A stretch of 64,000 nucleotides of DNA from Pseudescherichia sp031998825. Lineage in GTDB: Bacteria > Pseudomonadota > Gammaproteobacteria > Enterobacterales > Enterobacteriaceae. The DNA lies in the NCBI RefSeq assembly GCF_031998825.1, contig NZ_DAMACX010000025.1, positions 1 to 64,000 on the forward strand, in the 5' to 3' direction. The notes beneath the pieces were generated by a model that was given only the letters and a program-made list of their open reading frames with translations, did not search any database and had not been told where the DNA came from. Positions 45,012 through 51,791 of this stretch are shown piece after piece. Made by a program: the position numbers and the translations under genes. Numbering within the stretch: position 1 is the first letter of the stretch; every line of letters starts with the position of its first letter.

Positions 45012-46361
45012 TTAGATTGCCCAGCCACCCGCGTAGAAAGCAACCAGCGCGATGGCGATCACCACCGTACCCATATTCAGACGACGCCATTCGCCGGAAA
45101 CAATGCGGCCAATCACCAGCGAGGCAAAGCCAATCATGATGCCGGTAACGATGTTACAGGTCAGCACGATAAAGACGGCGGTGATCAGACCGGCCATCGC
45201 ATCAACGAAATCGGCAAAGTCGATTTTTGCCACGTTGCTAAGCATCAGCAGGCCAACGTACATCAGCGCCGGTGCAGTCGCGTAGGCCGGGACCAGGTAG
45301 GAGAGCGGGGAGAGGAACAGGATCAGCAGGAACAGCACGCCGACGGTAATCGCCGTCAGGCCGGTCTTACCGCCCGCAGCCGTACCGGCCGCTGATTCGA
45401 TATAGACTGCTGCCGGGGCCGCACCCACCAGACCGGAGAAGACGCTGCTCAGGGAGTCGGTGGTCAGCGCTTTACCGCCGTCGATAATCTGGCCATCTTT
45501 ATCCAGCAGGTTAGCCTGCCCGGCTACCGCGCGGATGGTACCCGTGGCATCGAATACCGCCGTCATCACCAGCGCCAGCACGCTCGGCAGCACCAGCGGG
45601 TTCAGCGCGCCAACGATATCGAGGCTGCCAATCAGCGAGTTACCTTTATCGTCGCTCAGCGACGGCATAGCGAAAATACCGGAGAAGTGCACGCTCGGAT
45701 CGAAAATCAGACCCACAATCGACACGCCGATGATGGTTAGCAGAATGCCGCCCGGCACCTTCAATTTCTCCAGGCCGATAATCACGGCCAGGCCAATCAG
45801 GGACATGATCACCGGGAAGCTGTCGAAGTTGCCCAGCGCTACCGGCAGCCCTTCGATTGGGTTTTTCACCACCAGACCGACGCCGTTGGCAGCGATCAGC
45901 AGCAGGAACAGACCGATACCGATCCCAGTGCCGTGCGCCACGCCCTGCGGCAGGTTGCGCAGGATCCAGCTACGAATGCCGGTGGCAGAGATCACGGTAA
46001 ACAGCACCCCCATCAGGAACACCGCGCCAAGGGCGACCGGAACGCTGATCTGCTGGCCCAGCACCAGGCTGAAGGCGGTAAAGGCGGTCAGTGAGATGGC
46101 ACAGCCAATTGCCAGCGGCAGGTTTGCCCATAGCCCCATGACGATAGAGCCCACACCGGCTACCAGACAGGTAGCAACAAACACCGCGGCGGGTGGAAAA
46201 CCCGCTTTTCCTAGCATGCCCGGAACAACGATCACTGAGTAGACCATCGCGAGGAAGGTGGTTAACCCGGCGACCACTTCCTGACGGAGCGTGCTGCCAC
46301 GAGCAGAAATTTTAAACCAGGCGTCAAGCGAACCGCCGGTACGCGCTGAAGGCGTAGACAT
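45012..46361 (-). CDS. ghxP: Guanine/hypoxanthine permease GhxP
   Basis: The 449-aa NCS2/AzgA-family transporter is nearly identical to E. coli GhxP (YjcD), a high-affinity proton symporter for guanine and hypoxanthine. It shows STPSARTGGSLDAWFKIS at the start, VGLTTFLAMVYS-like helix 1, the DATGTIRAVAGQ motif and the AAPAAVYIESAAGTAAGGKTG substrate loop. The ATG at 46361 is preferred over 46370 because AGGGG lies 9 bases upstream of it. Three PurR-like boxes lie upstream, so purine repression is expected. Confidence 0.97.
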   Translation of the reverse strand: MSTPSARTGGSLDAWFKISARGSTLRQEVVAGLTTFLAMVYSVIVVPGMLGKAGFPPAAVFVATCLVAGVGSIVMGLWANLPLAIGCAISLTAFTAFSLVLGQQISVPVALGAVFLMGVLFTVISATGIRSWILRNLPQGVAHGTGIGIGLFLLLIAANGVGLVVKNPIEGLPVALGNFDSFPVIMSLIGLAVIIGLEKLKVPGGILLTIIGVSIVGLIFDPSVHFSGIFAMPSLSDDKGNSLIGSLDIVGALNPLVLPSVLALVMTAVFDATGTIRAVAGQANLLDKDGQIIDGGKALTTDSLSSVFSGLVGAAPAAVYIESAAGTAAGGKTGLTAITVGVLFLLILFLSPLSYLVPAYATAPALMYVGLLMLSNVAKIDFADFVDAMAGLITAVFIVLTCNIVTGIMIGFASLVIGRIVSGEWRRLNMGTVVIAIALVAFYAGGWAI

Positions 46362-46472
46362 AGAAAACATCCCCTGAAGAGTTTTATTTTTCGTTGTTTA
46401 GCGTGGTGGACAATCCACTGCCCGTTAAACGTCATCATTCCGAAACAGGTTGTGGCTAAGCAGAGCCACAAA

Positions 46473-46488
46473 AAGCAAACGTTTAACT
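46473..46488. promoter_or_regulatory. PurR-like box 1 of ghxP
   Basis: AAGCAAACGTTTAACT fits the PurR pattern ANGCAANCGNTTNCNT at 10 of 11 defined positions. It lies 112 bp upstream of the ghxP start. Confidence 0.65.
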
Positions 46489-46514
46489 CCGCGCAAACAA
46501 AACGGCTGTAAAAA

Positions 46515-46530
46515 AGGCAAACGATTATCT
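46515..46530. promoter_or_regulatory. PurR-like box 2 of ghxP
   Basis: AGGCAAACGATTATCT fits the PurR pattern at 10 of 11 defined positions, 42 bp from box 1 (four helical turns). Confidence 0.6.
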
Positions 46531-46613
46531 AGCCTTCACAGGGGGTATTTCAACTTAACTTTGCCGGTTTTTACTAAATTCCCCTTATGACGGCGAAAAA
46601 CCAGGCAGAGGAT

Positions 46614-46629
46614 GCGCAAACGTTATCGT
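46614..46629. promoter_or_regulatory. PurR-like box 3, ghxP/GST interval
   Basis: GCGCAAACGTTATCGT fits 9 of 11 defined positions and has the CAAACGTT core. It lies 99 bp beyond box 2, near the end of the GST gene. The 340-bp ghxP upstream interval (46362-46701) holds no gene, only these sites. Confidence 0.5.
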
Positions 46630-46701
46630 CTATGCGCAACCTTGCAACATTTTTAGCCAGGCCCTCACCTGGTCATCGGCATCCATCATTTTTTAGAATG
46701 G

Positions 46702-47370
46702 TTACGCGCCGGGGAGTTCAAAGGGGCCGCCCTGGGCAATAGCGCGCTGCCAGGCCGGACGATTTTCGACGCGCGTTTTCCACGCCTGCAGATTTGGCAG
46801 ATGGTCGACGCCGCCACGCGCCAGCAGGGCGAACACCGGGAAGCTCATCTGGATATCTGCCATGCTGGGCTGCTCGCCGGTGAACCACGGCTGGCTGCCA
46901 AGCTGCGACTCGATGTAGCGGGCATGAGTTTCAATCTGCTTATTAAGATACGCCTTCTGTACCCCTTCCCCCAGCGCCTTGCCAAGGGTGCGCAGGCCAA
47001 AAGGCACCGGCGGTTTACCCAGGCTGCCAAAGACCAGCTTCATCAGCAGGAGCGGCATCAACGATCCTTCGGCATAGTGCAACCAGAAACGGTACTGGAG
47101 CTTTTGCTGGATATCCGTCGGCTTAAGCTGGCCGCGGGTGTCATAGGTCTCCTGTAAATGTTCCAGAATCGCACCGGATTCAGCGATTATCGTACCGTTA
47201 TCATCCAGCACCGGCGATTTCCCCAGCGGATGCACTTTTTTCAGCGCGTCCGGCGCCATCATGGTTTTTTCCCGCTGGTAGCGAACAATTTGGTAGGGCA
47301 GACCCAGCTCTTCCAGGGCCCAGAGGATGCGCTGCGAACGCGACTGGTTAAGATGATGTACGGTGATCAC
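46702..47370 (-). CDS. Glutathione S-transferase family protein
   Basis: The 222-aa protein has a thioredoxin-like N-domain (HHLNQSRSQRILWALEELGLPY with the Ser/Arg active-site region, PLGKSPVL with the cis-proline, and ESGAILEHL for glutathione contact). A helical C-domain follows (PSMADIQMSFPVFAL, NLQAWKTRVENRPAWQRA). It probably conjugates or reduces electrophiles with glutathione. Its place beside soxRS suggests a role in oxidative defence, but no SoxS box was identified. K-12 has no intact gene here. Confidence 0.9.
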   Translation of the reverse strand: MITVHHLNQSRSQRILWALEELGLPYQIVRYQREKTMMAPDALKKVHPLGKSPVLDDNGTIIAESGAILEHLQETYDTRGQLKPTDIQQKLQYRFWLHYAEGSLMPLLLMKLVFGSLGKPPVPFGLRTLGKALGEGVQKAYLNKQIETHARYIESQLGSQPWFTGEQPSMADIQMSFPVFALLARGGVDHLPNLQAWKTRVENRPAWQRAIAQGGPFELPGA

Positions 47371-47522
47371 GGTTGTCTCCCGGTTTTATGCCAGCAACGC
47401 ACTGTCTGGCCAGCGGTCATGTCTACTAACTATAGAAAACTGCACATGATGCGCGAAAAATTTCGGCAAAACGGGCGGCGATCCCGCTGGCAATTCAGGC
47501 CGGGTGGCATAGACTAAAAGTG

Positions 47523-47661
47523 TCAACACAAACCGGAACCTCAACAACGCGTTCGAGCGAGGGGTGTCGATGTCGGGGGAAACCCTCCTGTAAAATGAGC
47601 GGGATAGAGTGAAAGACAAAGACCGGAAATAACTAAAGCGCCCTTGTGGCGCTTTAGTTTT
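47523..47661 (+). ncRNA. sraL: Small RNA SraL (RyjA)
   Basis: The 139-nt segment agrees with E. coli/Salmonella SraL as I remember it: TCAACACAAACCGGAACCTC at the 5' end, GTCGGGGGAAACCCTCCTGT in the middle, GACAAAGACCGGAAA near the end. The 3' end is the terminator CTAAAGCGCC-CTTGT-GGCGCTTTAG plus TTTT. The -10 CATAGACT at 47508-47515 resembles an RpoS-type promoter. As in E. coli, it is antisense to the last bases of soxR. In Salmonella SraL is RpoS-dependent and acts on tig and rho mRNAs. Confidence 0.9.
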
Positions 47662-48130
47662 ATCTATCGTTTACGTCATCTTCTAACAGCCGGGCGCCCG
47701 TTCCCTGCTCCCCTAACCTGTCGCCTGGGTTACGTAGCGGGCAGTCTCTGCGTGACAGGCAGCCACAGCCGATGCAGCCGTTAAGATCGTCGCGCAGTGC
47801 CTCAAGGGTGTGGATACGTCTGTCCAGCTCCTCACGCCACTGGAAAGAGAGCTGCTCCCATGTTTTCGCACTTAGCGTGTGGCCCGCAGGCAGCACGCTC
47901 AGGGCTTCGCCGATGGTGGCCAGCGGGATGCCGATGCGCTGAGCAATTTTTATAATAGCAACGTAGCGCAGCACGTCACGGGCGTAACGCCGCTGATTAC
48001 CCTCGTTACGCACGCTCTTAATCAAGCCTTTACTCTCATAAAAGTGCAGGGCCGAGACCGCAACCCCACTACGCTTCGCGACCTCGCCAGGGGTCAGCAT
48101 GGCTTTAATACGCGGCAATTTCTTTTCCAT
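47660..48130 (-). CDS. soxR: Redox-sensing activator SoxR
   Basis: The 156-aa MerR-family protein has an N-terminal winged helix (LTPGEVAKRSGVAVSALHFYESKGLI), a dimerisation helix and the [2Fe-2S] cluster cysteines at 119, 122, 124 and 130 (CIGCGCLSRRDC). Oxidised SoxR activates the divergent soxS. Length is close to the 154 residues of E. coli. The last bases overlap the end of SraL on the other strand. Confidence 0.98.
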   Translation of the reverse strand: MEKKLPRIKAMLTPGEVAKRSGVAVSALHFYESKGLIKSVRNEGNQRRYARDVLRYVAIIKIAQRIGIPLATIGEALSVLPAGHTLSAKTWEQLSFQWREELDRRIHTLEALRDDLNGCIGCGCLSRRDCPLRNPGDRLGEQGTGARLLEDDVNDR

Positions 48131-48141
48131 AAAGCGCTTTA

Positions 48142-48169
48142 CCTCAAGTTAACTTGAGGAATTATACTC
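48142..48169 (+). promoter_or_regulatory. SoxR box and soxS promoter
   Basis: CCTCAAGTTAACTTGAGG (48142-48159) is the perfect 18-bp SoxR palindrome. A -10 TATACT (48164-48169) gives the over-long spacer typical of MerR-activated promoters. It also overlaps the soxR promoter. Confidence 0.95.
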
Positions 48170-48216
48170 CGCTTCAGACCAAACGACGACTTCAGCACTG
48201 AAAAAGAGGCAGCAAT

Positions 48217-48540
48217 ATGTCCCATCAGCAAATTATTCATACGCTTACCGAATGGATTGATGAACATATCGACCAACCCCTGAACATTGATGTAGTGGCA
48301 CAGAAATCTGGATACTCTAAGTGGTATTTGCAGCGGATGTTTCGTGCGGTGACTCACCAGACGCTCGGAGATTATATTCGTCAGCGGCGTCTGCTGATGG
48401 CGGCGGAAGCGCTACGCACCACGCAGCGCCCTATTTTTGATATTGCGATGGAGCTGGGATATGTGTCGCAGCAGACCTTTTCCCGCGTGTTTCGTCGGGA
48501 GTTTGATCGGACGCCAAGCGACTATCGCCATCAGATGTAG
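48217..48540 (+). CDS. soxS: AraC-type activator SoxS
   Basis: The 107-aa protein consists only of the AraC/XylS DNA-binding domain with two helix-turn-helix units (LNIDVVAQKSGYSKWYLQRMF and IFDIAMELGYVSQQTFSRVF). This is the whole of E. coli SoxS (107 aa). It activates the superoxide and nitric-oxide response regulon, and its amount is set by SoxR. AGGCAGC precedes the ATG. Confidence 0.98.
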   Translation: MSHQQIIHTLTEWIDEHIDQPLNIDVVAQKSGYSKWYLQRMFRAVTHQTLGDYIRQRRLLMAAEALRTTQRPIFDIAMELGYVSQQTFSRVFRREFDRTPSDYRHQM

Positions 48541-48550
48541 CGAGGGTGGT

Positions 48551-50116
48551 TCAGCGCAGCGGCTGTCGCAGCCACTCCATAAATTCCTGCGGCGACAGCG
48601 CCTTCGCGAAGTACCAGCCCTGGCAATACTGTACGCCACGTTTTAACAGCCAGGTTACCTGCTCCGAGGTTTCAACGCCTTCAGCGATAATCTTGAGGCG
48701 CAAGCTTTGCGCCATCTCAATGATGTGCTCCGCAATCAGGTGGCTGGTGCTGTTGGTGGTAAGCGTATCGATAAAGGATTTATCGATTTTCAGAATATCA
48801 ACGTTCAGCGAATAGAGGTTGTGCAGGTTCGAGTAGCCGGTACCAAAATCATCAATCGCGACTTCATATCCGGCCTGGCGGAATGCCTGGATCACCGGCG
48901 TTGTTTTCGGTACATCAATAAATCCACGCTCGGTGACCTCAATCTTAATTTGCTGCGCCCGCACGTCATGCTGCTGGGCTTTATCAGAAATTAAGGCAAT
49001 CAGGCGTGAGGAGTGAAAGTCTGATGCAGACAGGTTGATTGAGATATAGAGCTGCGGATTTTCTGACAAAAAGCGGCCTAAATCAGCAAACACTTCTTCG
49101 ACAGCATAATCAGTTACCCGCTCAATTAGCCCCTCTTTTTCCGCTAGCGGAATAAATTCCGCCGGGCTCATCACCGGCCCTTCAAAACCCGGCCAGCGTA
49201 ACAGGGCTTCCGCCCCCACACACTGTCCGGTTTTAATATCAATAATCGGTTGATAATTGAGCCGCAGCTGGCGTTTTAACAAGGCGCGATGCAACAAGCG
49301 GCGCGGGGAATTAAATTCCTGCTGGGTTCGGGACCACATCAGCAAAATAATAATGCTGCAAATCATCCCCAGCGGCAGAGTGAGCGTTGCCTGGTGATAA
49401 AGAAACTGGAAATAGCGATCGCTGGAGGTCGAGACAATAATCGCAATGGGGCGCTTTTCTGAGTTAGCGATGGTATAGAAGCGTCCGCCCTGCTGGAAGG
49501 TAAAATCGTTGTTCTGTATCAGACCCGCCAGTACCCGGGCATCCGCCGTCGGGCTAACCGAGAAGAACGCCTTGGTTATTGTGTCATATACGCCGTAGGC
49601 CAGCGAGGGATCGTCCGACATTACCTCGCTATAGGCCAGCGGATTAACCACCATGGCATAATGGCCGCGCTGCATATAGACCATCTTATAGCCAGCATAA
49701 AACGGGGTATCACGATAATAGTAGTTGGAGATATCCGGAGAGCGGGTATATTCCGCTGCGTGAATAATATAGGGTTCAGCAGGTGCCATTGAGGTAGAGC
49801 ATAAAAAGCGATTGCCGTTGGCGTATATTATATCAGCAACGTAGAGCTGCCCGCGTATAATATTGAGCATATTATAGCGATGCGCCGGCGAACAGATCCT
49901 GCCATTAAACTTCTCTGCTTCACTGCGAGCAATATCAACCTGCTGGATAACCATTTCGGTCTTATCGAGCGCCAGCTGAGCAAATGAACGCAGCTGTATG
50001 CCGGTCTCTTTAACGGCGCGGATGTGGGCAAACCATAGCGCCAGCATCACAGGCAGCAAAACTACCATGATGATCCCGACAATCCTTAGCGCCTTGCGGC
50101 GTGCGCTATGATTCAT
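48551..50116 (-). CDS. pdeC: c-di-GMP phosphodiesterase PdeC (CSS-EAL)
   Basis: The 521-aa protein has TM1 at about 10-30, a periplasmic CSS domain with the redox cysteine motif LCSTS (about residue 108), TM2 near 235-255 and a C-terminal EAL domain. The EAL signature appears as GAEALLRWPG, and metal residues lie in SINLSASDF, EVTERGF, IDDFGTGYSN and EGVET. PdeC breaks c-di-GMP down to pGpG; in E. coli activity depends on periplasmic thiol state and proteolysis. The start at 50116 is chosen by comparison with E. coli. Confidence 0.95.
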   Translation of the reverse strand: MNHSARRKALRIVGIIMVVLLPVMLALWFAHIRAVKETGIQLRSFAQLALDKTEMVIQQVDIARSEAEKFNGRICSPAHRYNMLNIIRGQLYVADIIYANGNRFLCSTSMAPAEPYIIHAAEYTRSPDISNYYYRDTPFYAGYKMVYMQRGHYAMVVNPLAYSEVMSDDPSLAYGVYDTITKAFFSVSPTADARVLAGLIQNNDFTFQQGGRFYTIANSEKRPIAIIVSTSSDRYFQFLYHQATLTLPLGMICSIIILLMWSRTQQEFNSPRRLLHRALLKRQLRLNYQPIIDIKTGQCVGAEALLRWPGFEGPVMSPAEFIPLAEKEGLIERVTDYAVEEVFADLGRFLSENPQLYISINLSASDFHSSRLIALISDKAQQHDVRAQQIKIEVTERGFIDVPKTTPVIQAFRQAGYEVAIDDFGTGYSNLHNLYSLNVDILKIDKSFIDTLTTNSTSHLIAEHIIEMAQSLRLKIIAEGVETSEQVTWLLKRGVQYCQGWYFAKALSPQEFMEWLRQPLR

Positions 50117-50646
50117 TTCTGCCCTATATCCCTGCTTTATGTGTGCCTGCATTGTCGGCAGGAAGCTTTGATAAACAGGTGATTACGTTGCATGAATCAT
50201 CAGACATTAGCAACCGACTTTTATCATTAAAAACCTAATATTTGGTTATGACGATAATATTTGTCCGTAAGCCAAACTAAAAGTGTTCGCCCTGTTTATA
50301 TTAAAGGAAATAATTATCCAGCTACCGTTGGGGGTTTTCCGTTAACGCAACAGGGGATCGCTGATTAAGCCAAACTGCCAGTGCGGTAAAAAAAGAATCC
50401 TCCCTGCGTTTATTTTTTCGTCTGTGGAAATCCGCATTGAGCGAATAATGTTCGCACCCGATCTCCACACTATTGGCATGGTTAAAAAGTGGCCAAAAAA
50501 GCGGTTACATGACTGGCTAATAAAAAAGCAAATGTGATATAGTTCACATATCTTATGAAACCAAAAGAGCGTTTCATTTTATCCTGTCTGTTCCTGCGAG
50601 CCTCACCACCACGTAAGCGGCCCGCAAACGTGTGAGGTTACAAACT
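50117..50646. other. Regulatory region pdeC / yjcB
   Basis: The 530-bp gap has no supported gene. It holds a consensus CRP site (50533-50548), an inverted repeat TGAAAC/GTTTCA at 50555-50576 and a leader hairpin with arms CCTCAC..CACGT (50601-50614) and ACGTGTGAGG (50628-50637) ahead of yjcB. The left half is AT-rich without clear elements. Confidence 0.55.
50533..50548. promoter_or_regulatory. CRP site upstream of yjcB
   Basis: TGTGATATAGTTCACA matches the consensus TGTGA-N6-TCACA exactly. It is 99 bp before the yjcB start. Confidence 0.75.
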
Positions 50647-50928
50647 ATGGCCACCTTTACGACTAGCGTTGTTCTGCTGCGCTGGCAGCTCATGAGCGCA
50701 ATCCTGATGTTTTTAGCCAGCTCGCTGAACATCAGGTTCCGTAAATCCGACTATATTGGTCTGGCAATCGTCAGCAGCGGCCTTGGCGTGGTAGCTGCCT
50801 GCTGGTTTGCCACCGGACTGTTGGGCATCACTTTGGTCGACGTGGCCACTATCTGGCACAACATCAAAAGCGTGATGATTGAGGTCGCCAGCCATGCACC
50901 GCCAGAGTGGCCGGTGGTAATGACCTGA
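50647..50928 (+). CDS. yjcB: Conserved membrane protein YjcB
   Basis: The 93-aa protein equals E. coli YjcB in length and is collinear: VVLLRWQLMSAILMFLASSLNIRFRKSDYIGL at the start and two hydrophobic helices (about 12-29 and 39-64). Function is unknown. The start at 50647 follows GTGAGG. A strong terminator follows, separating it from convergent ssb. Confidence 0.93.
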   Translation: MATFTTSVVLLRWQLMSAILMFLASSLNIRFRKSDYIGLAIVSSGLGVVAACWFATGLLGITLVDVATIWHNIKSVMIEVASHAPPEWPVVMT

Positions 50929-50938
50929 GTTAGAAAAC

Positions 50939-50967
50939 AAAAAACCCCGACGCGTCGGGGTTTTTTT
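50939..50967. terminator. Bidirectional terminator yjcB / ssb
   Basis: AAAACCCCGACG/CGTCGGGGTTTT, an 8-bp GC stem flanked by A and T runs, between convergent genes. Confidence 0.92.
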
Positions 50968-50993
50968 ATGACTCACGCTGAATCAGCGCAGGA

Positions 50994-51530
50994 TCAGAAC
51001 GGGATGTCGTCGTCGAAGTCCATCGGCGGCTCGTTAGACGGCGCCGGAGCGGACTGCTGCGGACGCTGCTGTGCGCCGCCGCTGAACTGGTTCTGGTTAC
51101 CGCCCTGCGGCTGCTGAGGCTGACCCCAACCGCCCTGCTGGCCGCCGCCCTGCTGACCGCCTGCCGGTGCACCGCCGCCCTGACGGCCGCCGAGCATCTG
51201 CATGGTGCCGCCCACGTTCACCACCACTTCCGTGGTGTATTTTTCCGCGCCGGACTGATCGGTCCATTTGCGGGTGCGCAGGGCGCCTTCGATGTAGACC
51301 TGAGAACCTTTACGCAGATACTCACCGGCCACCTCGGCCAGTTTGCCAAACAGCACAACCCGGTGCCATTCGGTCTGCTCTTTCATCTCACCGGTCGCTT
51401 TATCACGCCAGGATTCGGAAGTAGCCAGCGTAATGTTGGCTACTGCGCCCCCATTCGGCATGTAGCGTACTTCCGGGTCCTGGCCCAGATTACCGACGAG
51501 AATCACCTTGTTTACGCCTCTGCTGGCCAT
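50994..51530 (-). CDS. ssb: Single-stranded DNA-binding protein
   Basis: The 178-aa protein has the OB fold at residues 1-112 (ASRGVNKVILVGNLGQDPEV, EQTEWHRVVLFGKLAEV, VYIEGALRTRKW). A Gly/Gln-rich linker follows, then the acidic tail MDFDDDIPF that binds partner proteins. Length equals that of E. coli Ssb. It binds ssDNA as a tetramer in replication, repair and recombination. It is divergent from uvrA and shares the LexA box. Confidence 0.99.
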   Translation of the reverse strand: MASRGVNKVILVGNLGQDPEVRYMPNGGAVANITLATSESWRDKATGEMKEQTEWHRVVLFGKLAEVAGEYLRKGSQVYIEGALRTRKWTDQSGAEKYTTEVVVNVGGTMQMLGGRQGGGAPAGGQQGGGQQGGWGQPQQPQGGNQNQFSGGAQQRPQQSAPAPSNEPPMDFDDDIPF

Positions 51531-51684
51531 GGTTGTGTCTCCTGAATACGTTTCTTAATCTCAATAGTGTAAGCGCGCGATTGTAACTTACCAAGCGACG
51601 CTTTGATACCTTGCGAGAAGGATTCCAGTAATCCTCCCGCCGTGCGCTATTTTCGCACAAATGCGCCCGGGATGCATTCTTATA

Positions 51685-51700
51685 CTGTATATCCATTCAG
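51685..51700. promoter_or_regulatory. LexA (SOS) box between ssb and uvrA
   Basis: CTGTATATCCATTCAG fits CTG-N10-CAG with the AT-rich core and differs by one base from the E. coli uvrA box as I know it. It controls uvrA and one ssb promoter. Confidence 0.93.
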
Positions 51701-51791
51701 GTTTTTTTGTGTCATAATTAACCGTTTCAGTTCAGTTCGCCGGATGTCCTTCAAACATACCGAGCGCCGAGTCTCTTACCGGGAAAGGTGA

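Noticed and set aside
46362..46701. Guanine riboswitch upstream of ghxP
   Set aside because: The purine aptamer core was not seen; three PurR-like boxes account for purine control instead.
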